Assembly (NCBI GenBank): GCA_019242465.1 | Contig: JAFAVL010000609.1 | Location: forward strand, 1 to 5,208 | Reading direction: 5' to 3' | DNA length: 5,208 nucleotides | DNA from: Chroococcidiopsidaceae cyanobacterium CP_BM_RX_35 | Lineage (GTDB): Bacteria > Cyanobacteriota > Cyanobacteriia > Cyanobacteriales > Chroococcidiopsidaceae | In this document: positions 1 to 5,208 of the stretch, one piece after another | Numbering within the stretch: the stretch's first letter is position 1 | How the letters are laid out: each line of letters starts with the position of its first letter | Notes under the pieces: generated by a model | Databases searched by the model: none | What the model was told of the DNA's origin: nothing | What the model saw: the letters and a program-made list of their open reading frames with translations, nothing else | Position numbers and translations under genes: made by a program

Positions 1-550
1 CAGTACCTCGATTGGGTTAATTTAAAGGCCTATGATTTTTACACCGGGTCCAGTTCGACAACCCATTTTTCGGCCGCGCTCTATTCCGTCTCAAGCGATC
101 CCGAACCGGATCCTCAGAAGCGCTCCTCGAATAATGTAGATGCCGCGGTTAAGGCATATCTCTCCGCTGGCGTGCCGACTGCCAAGCTCGTCGTCGGAGT
201 GCCATTCTTTGGCTACGGCTGGGAAGGGGTGCCCAATGTCAATCACGGCTTATATCAACCCGCAGGCGGTCTCGCTCAAGGAACATGGACCAATGATGGG
301 GTTTTCGACTACGAGGACCTGAGCAGCAATTACTTCCAAACCTTTCTTCGATACTGGAGTATGGAAGCGTCGGCGCCCTGGCTCTATAGCCCGGATGCTG
401 CAATTATGATCGGCTACGACGATCCACAGTCGCTTGGTCTCAAGGCCGACTACGTCAATTTCAATAACCTCGGCGGAATAATGATTTGGCCGCTTAGTGC
501 TGACGATTCCAAATCTACGCTGGTCAGAACCCTCGCGCTTAAGCTCAACC
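1..550 (+). other. GH18 chitinase catalytic domain, C-terminal half
   Basis: GH18 enzymes hydrolyse beta-1,4-GlcNAc polymers (chitin and relatives) by substrate-assisted catalysis. Visible marks are the strand-6 Tyr-Asp pair (Y11-D12, in NLKAYDFYTG), the strand-7 unit KLVVGVPFFGYGWEGV (around nt 184-231), the tract GTWTNDGVFDYEDL, and the last strand GGIMIWPLSADD with Trp163. The order and spacing match ChiA-type chitinases, where the equivalents are the YDFYG, GRGW and GG-x-x-x-W elements. The catalytic DxxDxDxE motif lies upstream of the window, so activity cannot be judged. The position two before Tyr, usually Met in MxYD, is Lys9 here. The stretch between GYGW and the last strand is where many GH18 enzymes hold the chitinase insertion domain; I cannot tell whether a full one is present. 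Confidence 0.9.
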
Positions 551-3500
551 TTTCTCAACCAACTGGGTCCAACCCGAGTCCAGTCCCGCAGCCTGCCACA
601 TCAGCTACGACGGACAATTCTACGCGCCGCATCCCTAAGGCAACTTATGTGAGTCTGACTATACCGACTAATAATTCTCGTGATAGTTTTTCAGAAGGAA
701 GGGCCGTAATGAAGTTCAGTTATGTGCGGCAGCTGGGGCTACAGCCTGGGGAGGTGGATGCAGCCTGGACTGGGCTCTCGTTAGCCGGTTCCTTGGGCGG
801 CGATGCGATGGATGTCGTCAGCAATGGTACCCTGGCAGATACTTTGCGTATGTTCGAAGGGTCGCCCATGCCTTCTCTTCTGCCTGCTCCAAGCGTGTTT
901 GCAACCGTGCCTTCATCAGCGCTCCTGGCGTTCGGCAAGAGTGTAATTGACCTCCGAAAGCAGTCATTGACCAAATTGAATCACCAGTCATCTAACGCTG
1001 CACTACCGCCCGCTTCGAGTGCCCTTTCCACACTACCGACACAACAGAGTGCTCACGCCCTAACTCGCGTTTCGGCAACCTCTGCTCCAAAGATCGCCCC
1101 GATGTCCCTCGATCTGTCGACCACCATCGGACGTGCGCTCAATCTCACCAACAAAGCGATCGGCGCGACCAACGTGTTCGAAGCGGATGTAACAGCAACA
1201 CCGATAGGCATGCTCAATCTCGAACGACTGGAGATGACACCGGCCGGGATAGAACGCGGTGAGCTTCTGGCCACAATCCCATTGGCACCAATGGAACAGA
1301 CAGCGGTCGTGCAGAAGGAATGGTCGGTCACCTCACAAGAATTCACCTCAATCGTGACCGACTCTTTGGATAACTATAGCGAAACCGGAGTTACCGAAAA
1401 TACCGACCTTTCGCAATCCACTACGTCACAGACACAACACAGCAATCAGTTCAATATCAATGCGACCGTATCCGGTGGCTGTGGTTTTGTCACCGGCTCG
1501 GTATCAACGGGATTTACAGCGCAAGATTCCAATTCACAATCGGCAACGGACAGTCGGAAGCATGCGGTGGAAACGACGCGGAAGGCGTCGTCGCGAGTCA
1601 AGCAAGAGCACAAGATGACGATCTCGACTACGACTGTCACAGGCACCTCGGAGACAACCACGAGGACTTTGCAGAACCCCAGTGCCACCGATCCTATGCG
1701 TATCGACTACTTCAGCATGATGCGAAAGTGGCGCGTAGGTCTTTACCGATATGGCTTGAGGCTGACCTATGACATCGCAATACCTGAGCCAGCTGGCACT
1801 TTACGAGAGGCGTACATGCAACTGAGCAATCTGCAATCGCAAGCATCGACTGTGTTTACAATGCCGCTGAAAATTTCAGATATAACGGCAAAGGCTTATA
1901 CAGATCCGTCGTCACCTCTAATGCAATACGCCACTCAATGGGGCGTGCCGGTGCCGCCGCCCCCTGAATCGCCGGGGCCCACCTTGTCCCTGGACGGTGT
2001 GCCGCCACTCGCGGATGATGATTCATGGCATTTCTTTACGCTGCCATTCAATGTGCCGGACGGATATTGGGTGACCGACATAAGTGTGAAAGCTCAGGTC
2101 GGGTTCGCTGAGAAGTGTGGCAATAATAAGAATACATTCGGAGTTCCGGCGGCCTCCTATCAGGATAGCAATAATAACCAGGGCTACGAGGTTAACCTTA
2201 CTAAGCAATCTGGGTTTATGAAGCAGGCGACTGGTTCGCAAACTATCACTTTCTTTTTCCAATGTGCAAACACTGCATGGGTTGGCCTTACAGTGCAGAC
2301 AGACCCGACCGATACTGCTGTGAATCAGTGGGCGGCGACGGTTTGGGACGCACTTAATAATGCCGGGCAGACTGCTTTCTATGCACAGCAGCAGGCCCTC
2401 AATTCGCAAATACAAGCATTGCAGGACCAAATAAATAATGTGGACACCCTTACACTCCGACGGGAAGAGAATGACGAAATCATGAAAGGTGTCTTACGCT
2501 GGCTGCTCGGTCCCGCCTTCGAGTTCATGCCGTCAGAGGTTTTTGCGCTTTTTGGCGTTTTTGGCTCGCCGCCCCCTAATCCAGCAGCATACAATTTCCT
2601 CACGCATGGCGTGTCCTTTACAGGGAACGACCTCGCAGTTTATGATCCAACTCTTGATCCAACCCTCTCTGCAACAGATCTCTCTGTAACAGATTGGTCA
2701 ACCATGTTTAACTACCAAGAGATGGTCAAGTTCGTCAATGAGGCCATTGAATGGGAGAACGTACTATATTTTTTGTATTCATATTTCTGGGACGTTCCTC
2801 TGAGCTGGAATTTCATTCGGCAGATTAAACATCCTGACGCAACCAGGCAAGCGTTTCTGCGGGCGGGAAGTTCACGCGTGGTCTTGACTATCCGCAAGGG
2901 CTGGGAGAACGCCTGGGTGTCCTTTGTCGAAACAGGGGGATTTACAACAACTCTCATCCCCGAGCATCCTTACATGTCGATCGTGCAGGAAATGCAGGCT
3001 TACGATGATACGAACTATCCAGGTATTCCTGCCGCCAATCCAGCGTCCGGTCCGACCGCCGATCCGGAAGACTCGGTCGCTACGACTTCGAGTGGATCGG
3101 TTCCTGCTAGCACAACAGCCGTTACGATCCCTGTTGACTCGAACGCGGGTTTCATTGTCGGTTACACCGCCGTGATCGATTCATACGGTTCTGTCAGTAC
3201 CACGTCGAGTTCCTACGTAAGCAACCCGGTGAGCATTCCGGTTAATTCAAGCACGGGTTTCGTCGTCGGCCAAGCCGCGGTCATCGACACCGCTGATTCC
3301 GGGTTTCAAGAAACTCAAATTGTCACGAGCATTCCCGACCCTACGCACATCACCGTGCAAATGCTGAAGTACGACCATAATGGCGCTCTAACGCCCTTTC
3401 CCATTGTGCAGAACATACAGGAATCGCAGATCATCACCGCCATTCCTGATGCTCCTGATACTACCCATATCACTGTCCAAAAGCTGAACTACCCACATGA

Positions 3501-3630
3501 TGGAAGGACGGCACCCTTTCCAGTTGTGCAACCAGGCGAGAAAGGCATTCTTATATCGGAGTGGTTCGAGTACACACCAACGTCCGGGACGGATATTGCA
3601 GTTACGAGCAATTTGGCTAAGATTAGCTAG
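1..3630 (+). CDS. Giant GH18 chitinase fused to ~1000-residue modular body (5' partial)
   Basis: The frame is open from base 1 to TAG at 3628-3630, giving 1209 visible residues. The first in-frame ATG (172) lies inside a GH18 beta/alpha unit, so the true start is upstream of the window. Seen in order (numbered from codon 1): GH18 C-terminal half (1-183); Pro/Ser/Thr linker (186-210); Ala/Ser/Pro-rich stretch (~211-365); a module with IERGELL (417) and KEW (439-441); Ser/Thr-rich strand-helix-strand segment (~464-560); the MMRKWRVGLYRYGLRLTYD motif (573-591); PPPP linker (~650-660); beta domain with Cys706 and Cys755 (~661-775); coiled coil (793-830); EWENVLYFLYSYFWD module (917-931) and AFLRAGSSRVVLTIRKGWEN motif (951-970); beta repeats (1041-1177); and the W-F-E-Y-T tail (1188-1209). 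Only three cysteines occur. The fold order suggests a large exported or assembled protein in which chitinase is one module. That role is inferred; from memory the post-GH18 modules resemble uncharacterised large bacterial proteins, but I cannot name a family. Confidence 0.9.
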   Translation, partial: QYLDWVNLKAYDFYTGSSSTTHFSAALYSVSSDPEPDPQKRSSNNVDAAVKAYLSAGVPTAKLVVGVPFFGYGWEGVPNVNHGLYQPAGGLAQGTWTNDGVFDYEDLSSNYFQTFLRYWSMEASAPWLYSPDAAIMIGYDDPQSLGLKADYVNFNNLGGIMIWPLSADDSKSTLVRTLALKLNLSQPTGSNPSPVPQPATSATTDNSTRRIPKATYVSLTIPTNNSRDSFSEGRAVMKFSYVRQLGLQPGEVDAAWTGLSLAGSLGGDAMDVVSNGTLADTLRMFEGSPMPSLLPAPSVFATVPSSALLAFGKSVIDLRKQSLTKLNHQSSNAALPPASSALSTLPTQQSAHALTRVSATSAPKIAPMSLDLSTTIGRALNLTNKAIGATNVFEADVTATPIGMLNLERLEMTPAGIERGELLATIPLAPMEQTAVVQKEWSVTSQEFTSIVTDSLDNYSETGVTENTDLSQSTTSQTQHSNQFNINATVSGGCGFVTGSVSTGFTAQDSNSQSATDSRKHAVETTRKASSRVKQEHKMTISTTTVTGTSETTTRTLQNPSATDPMRIDYFSMMRKWRVGLYRYGLRLTYDIAIPEPAGTLREAYMQLSNLQSQASTVFTMPLKISDITAKAYTDPSSPLMQYATQWGVPVPPPPESPGPTLSLDGVPPLADDDSWHFFTLPFNVPDGYWVTDISVKAQVGFAEKCGNNKNTFGVPAASYQDSNNNQGYEVNLTKQSGFMKQATGSQTITFFFQCANTAWVGLTVQTDPTDTAVNQWAATVWDALNNAGQTAFYAQQQALNSQIQALQDQINNVDTLTLRREENDEIMKGVLRWLLGPAFEFMPSEVFALFGVFGSPPPNPAAYNFLTHGVSFTGNDLAVYDPTLDPTLSATDLSVTDWSTMFNYQEMVKFVNEAIEWENVLYFLYSYFWDVPLSWNFIRQIKHPDATRQAFLRAGSSRVVLTIRKGWENAWVSFVETGGFTTTLIPEHPYMSIVQEMQAYDDTNYPGIPAANPASGPTADPEDSVATTSSGSVPASTTAVTIPVDSNAGFIVGYTAVIDSYGSVSTTSSSYVSNPVSIPVNSSTGFVVGQAAVIDTADSGFQETQIVTSIPDPTHITVQMLKYDHNGALTPFPIVQNIQESQIITAIPDAPDTTHITVQKLNYPHDGRTAPFPVVQPGEKGILISEWFEYTPTSGTDIAVTSNLAKIS
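1390..1683 (+). other. Ser/Thr-rich strand-helix-strand segment in the large protein
   Basis: Residues ~464-560 are dominated by Ser, Thr, Gln and Asn. Two stretches with alternating small or hydrophobic and polar residues (FNINATV to GSVSTGFTAQ, then MTISTTTVTGTSETTTRT) flank a charged, probably helical piece (SRKHAVETTRKASSRVKQEH). This is the layout of a long amphipathic hairpin. Such segments occur in beta-pore-forming proteins and also in fibrous or stalk regions, and nothing here decides between them. One of the three cysteines of the protein (residue 494) sits at the GGCGF turn. Confidence 0.4.
3121..3531 (+). repeat. Paired imperfect protein repeats A-A-B-B near the C-terminus
   Basis: Two 20-residue A units lie at 3121-3180 (VTIPVDSNAGFIVGYTAVID) and 3229-3288 (VSIPVNSSTGFVVGQAAVID) and share 13 of 20 residues. 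Two B units lie at 3307-3411 and 3418-3531 (35 and 38 residues). Both run Q-E-[ST]-Q-I-[VI]-T-[SA]-I-P-D, then T-H-I-T-V-Q-x-L-x-Y-x-H-[ND]-G and end P-F-P-[IV]-V-Q. The pattern (strand, GF-x-VG turn, VID strand, then E-x-x-x-V-x-x-I and a final H-x-G) resembles small beta modules of phage-type surface proteins, by recollection only. The order A1-A2-B1-B2 rather than A-B-A-B looks like one complete A-B unit inserted into another. Confidence 0.8.
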
Positions 3631-3638
3631 CTAAGTAG
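3616..3638. repeat. Palindromic stop-codon cluster at the end of the large gene
   Basis: GCTAA (3616-3620), TTAGC (3623-3627) and GCTAA (3630-3634) alternate, and TTAGCTAGCTAA (3623-3634) is a perfect 12-base palindrome across the TAG stop. TAG (3628), TAA (3632) and TAG (3636) close all three forward frames within 11 bases. The palindrome is short and AT-rich with no T-run, so it is not a convincing terminator. It sits exactly where base composition changes and just before the duplicated tail. Confidence 0.6.
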
Positions 3639-3692
3639 TATGATTATACTCTCTCATCAGGAACAGATATCGCAATTACAAGCCAATTGTGA
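3639..3692 (+). pseudogene. Ghost of a homologous C-terminal tail (17 codons plus stop)
   Basis: In frame 3, just after a TAG at 3636, the DNA reads YDYTLSSGTDIAITSQL and then TGA (3690-3692). The intact gene ends FEYTPTSGTDIAVTSNL (3565-3615) plus four residues. By my count 11 of 17 residues are identical, five are conservative (F/Y, E/D, T/S, V/I, N/Q) and one is not (P/L). About 34 of 51 bases match, and many differences are synonymous third-position changes (ACG/ACA, GGG/GGA, ATT/ATC). That is the signature of two copies diverging under protein-level selection, not a fresh duplication. Only 4 of 17 third positions are G or C, against 10 of 17 in the intact tail. The fragment has no start and is not expressed on its own as far as I can see. 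Confidence 0.8.
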
Positions 3693-3804
3693 GCATTTTC
3701 TAATGTCACCACCGTGTAGTGTTCAAAACTCAAGAGAAAGATACGTATGTATATCATTCAGAAATTATTTTAGTTGAGAAATGTAGGTTGATTTCTATGA
3801 AATT

Positions 3805-3810
3805 GTGAGG
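3805..3810 (+). promoter_or_regulatory. Probable ribosome-binding site deciding the GH-A gene start
   Basis: GTGAGG (3805-3810) contains the GAGG core and stands six bases before ATG 3817 and three before ATG 3814. The spacing favours ATG 3817. The GTG at 3805 could itself be read as a start in the same frame, but I see no good purine tract before it, and TAG at 3784 closes the frame upstream. Confidence 0.5.
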
Positions 3811-3816
3811 CAGATG

Positions 3817-4971
3817 ATGTTAGTTGGATTCAATTATCCCTGGCCCGCAAATCGATATATTACTATCGGACCAAGCCTTGCACCTCGTGGACGGCCACAG
3901 CCATGGACCTTAGACAAAACAATGACAAACAATTTCAAAATTTTGAAGGATGCTGGCATATCAGTGGTTCGTATGTGGCTGATGGCTGATGGCACAAACT
4001 ATGATGGAATAGTTGAGACTGGATTTGCTAATAATCGAGGGATATATTGGGACTTTATTCCTCCTGAACACGTGGATGCATCCTTTCTCAATGACTTTAG
4101 GACGCTTTTAGATATTTGTGAAGGTGCGAAGATTCAACTTATGCCTGTCTTAATTGACTTCACTTTTTTCGCTGAACCTCTCAATAGTACTTATGTAAGA
4201 TTCCCTAGACCCGGATTTAACCTCACTAATCTAGACTACTCAGGAGGTAAAAGATCCATTGCCGCTAATCCTTCATTTCGCCAAAAGTTTATTGAAGGTA
4301 CCTTCGAGCCTCTCCTTAAGATTGCATCAGAGAAGAAAGAAAGCATTTATGCATTCGATGTGATGAATGAGCCTTGGTGGTGCATTGATCGATTTCCGTT
4401 CGGCTCTCCCTTTGCTGGGCAGAGGATGGAGAAAAATGACTTGATATCTTTTTTGTTAGAGTGTACGGCTTCAATTAAGAAATTTGGACTAAGATCTACG
4501 ATAGGACATCGTTTCCTTAGCGATGTAATCAACACCTTCTCGATAGTAAAAGTAGACTTAACACAGCACCACTATTATCCTAAAACGTTTCAGTATACAG
4601 ATTGTTTGCAGGTTCCTAACGTTTATTCCAAACCAGCAAAAATACTTGGTGAATTTGCCTCCATTACATTAAGAGAGTTTGAAGCATTGAAGAGGAGCGC
4701 AGAGAATGAGAGAGACCCCAAGCGCAAAGCTATACTTGATAAGGATGTTAAGGATTTCGACATTCAGAAAGGAACTTGGCCAGACTTAAAAGGGATGGAC
4801 AACGATTCTAGAACTGTCCTAGAAGTGAGGCTAAAATATCTGGAAAAGCTTGGGTATGAACTTGCTATGATGTGGAACGATCCTGTTGCTCCAGAGAAAC
4901 AAACGAGCGACGTTATCAAATTAGCCCCAGAGAAGCTCGAAAGTATCAAGCGATTCACATCTAAGCCATAA
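3817..4971 (+). CDS. Clan GH-A (GH5-like cellulase-fold) glycoside hydrolase
   Basis: This is a 384-residue (beta/alpha)8-barrel hydrolase that should cleave beta-linked glycans with retention; the substrate is not readable. Numbered from ATG 3817: the first strand and loop are VGFNYPWP; strand 2 is VVRMWL (Arg52, Trp54); strand 4 ends FDVMNEPWW with Asn184 and acid/base Glu185; HHYYP (251-255) is at strand 6; strand 7 ends ILGEF with nucleophile Glu279; and MMWNDP (Trp353) is at strand 8. The 94-residue gap between the glutamates fits GH5-like enzymes. A charged, probably helical insertion (about 285-340) separates strands 7 and 8. No signal peptide or membrane segment is seen, so the enzyme is cytoplasmic or leaves by a non-Sec route. 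Length is normal for a single-domain barrel. It lies 186 bases after the large gene on the same strand, with much more AT-rich codon use, so a shared origin is doubtful. GTG 3805 or ATG 3814 are alternative starts. Confidence 0.85.
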   Translation: MLVGFNYPWPANRYITIGPSLAPRGRPQPWTLDKTMTNNFKILKDAGISVVRMWLMADGTNYDGIVETGFANNRGIYWDFIPPEHVDASFLNDFRTLLDICEGAKIQLMPVLIDFTFFAEPLNSTYVRFPRPGFNLTNLDYSGGKRSIAANPSFRQKFIEGTFEPLLKIASEKKESIYAFDVMNEPWWCIDRFPFGSPFAGQRMEKNDLISFLLECTASIKKFGLRSTIGHRFLSDVINTFSIVKVDLTQHHYYPKTFQYTDCLQVPNVYSKPAKILGEFASITLREFEALKRSAENERDPKRKAILDKDVKDFDIQKGTWPDLKGMDNDSRTVLEVRLKYLEKLGYELAMMWNDPVAPEKQTSDVIKLAPEKLESIKRFTSKP

Positions 4972-5208
4972 TTTTTCAGATGTTCACTGAGTATGTTCAG
5001 ATTCTTGTGTCAATGCTTCCAATTCGCTCCGAGCACTACAGTTGTACCTAGCAAAAGAGACATAATTTTACGAATTGTATCAACGATTTTAGAGACTTAT
5101 CAGCTTGTCATTAAACCTGATAGAGAACCTTACTGCAAGCCTTTCAGCTTCTAGTTGGTTATCTACAACTGTAGTGCTAAAGCTTTTGACAATCTGAGCT
5201 TGACATTT
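4972..5208. other. AT-rich region with no confident gene; two weak antisense ORFs
   Basis: A 53-codon + strand frame runs from ATG 4993 to TAG 5152-5154. It reads hydrophobic then mixed (MFRFLCQCFQF, later RDIILRIVSTILETYQLVI) but lacks a Shine-Dalgarno site. On the minus strand a frame is open from the right edge (5208) to a stop at 5089-5091 (39 codons), containing LEAERLAVRFSIRFNDKLIS; it could be the end of a gene beyond the window. The two overlap antisense, so at most one is likely real, and open frames of this length arise by chance in such DNA. I see no tRNA, clear promoter or T-run terminator here. Confidence 0.35.
5032..5178. repeat. Perfect 15-bp inverted repeat spanning 147 bp
   Basis: AGCACTACAGTTGTA at 5032-5046 is exactly the reverse complement of TACAACTGTAGTGCT at 5164-5178, with 117 bases between. 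Pairing does not extend cleanly in either direction. A smaller inverted repeat TATCAG/CTGATA lies inside, around 5098-5122. The size and layout fit a MITE-like element or a long stem, but no target-site duplication is evident and no transposase is present in the window. Confidence 0.6.

Noticed and set aside
172..174. ATG at 172 as the start of the large gene
   Set aside because: The same frame is open to base 1 and encodes recognisable GH18 sequence before 172 (YLDWVNLKAYDFY).
2023..2430. 135-codon minus-strand ORF
   Set aside because: It lies wholly inside the large + strand gene and its translation shows no recognisable domain; it is a shadow frame.
3673..3689. CAATT/AATTG hairpin as a terminator for the large gene
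   Set aside because: Five AT-rich base pairs, no T-run, and the bases are explained by the ghost tail codons.
3703..3777. 24-codon + strand ORF in the gap between the genes
   Set aside because: It has no ribosome-binding site, is very short and has no recognisable sequence.
3774..3801. Promoter-like TTGAGA and TATGAA, 16 bases apart, before the GH-A gene
   Set aside because: The -10 match is poor and the implied transcript would start at or inside the proposed ribosome-binding site.
4972..5000. Terminator after the GH-A gene
   Set aside because: There is a short T-run right after the stop but no stem before it; the CTGA/TCAG pair is only four bases.

Overview
The window is bacterial: long uninterrupted reading frames, compact spacing and a Shine-Dalgarno-like start. 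The sequence alone does not fix the species. It falls into two composition zones. Positions 1 to about 3635 have mixed, moderately GC-rich codon use. From about 3639 to the end the DNA is clearly AT-rich, in both coding and non-coding parts. Such a step suggests accessory or horizontally acquired DNA.

Region 1 (1-3630, + strand) is one very large gene that enters from the left edge already in frame. Its first ~183 visible residues are the C-terminal half of a GH18 chitinase barrel resembling Serratia ChiA. This is fused through a Pro/Ser/Thr linker to about 1000 residues of modules I cannot name. They include a low-complexity stretch, a conserved-looking alpha/beta module, a Ser/Thr-rich segment shaped like two long strands around a charged helix, a beta domain, a coiled coil and an aromatic/arginine-rich module. 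The chain ends in paired beta repeats and a short conserved-looking tail.

Region 2 (3631-3816) is a short gap. It starts with stop codons in all three forward frames within 11 bases. It then holds a 17-codon 'ghost' (3639-3689) that repeats the C-terminal tail of the large protein in a different frame. Most base differences are at third codon positions, and the ghost is AT-rich like the DNA after it. It looks like the leftover end of a diverged homologue, marking a recombination or replacement junction just after the large gene.

Region 3 (3817-4971, + strand) encodes a 384-residue clan GH-A (GH5-like) glycoside hydrolase with both expected catalytic glutamates and no signal peptide. Region 4 (4972-5208) has no confident gene. 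It carries a perfect 15-bp inverted repeat spanning 147 bp and two weak overlapping antisense reading frames.

Taken together, the window holds two co-oriented glycan-active proteins beside a recombination scar. One is built as a chitinase joined to a long multi-domain body. An exported or injected effector, or a surface complex, is a reasonable hypothesis, but no secretion or injection machinery gene is visible here.
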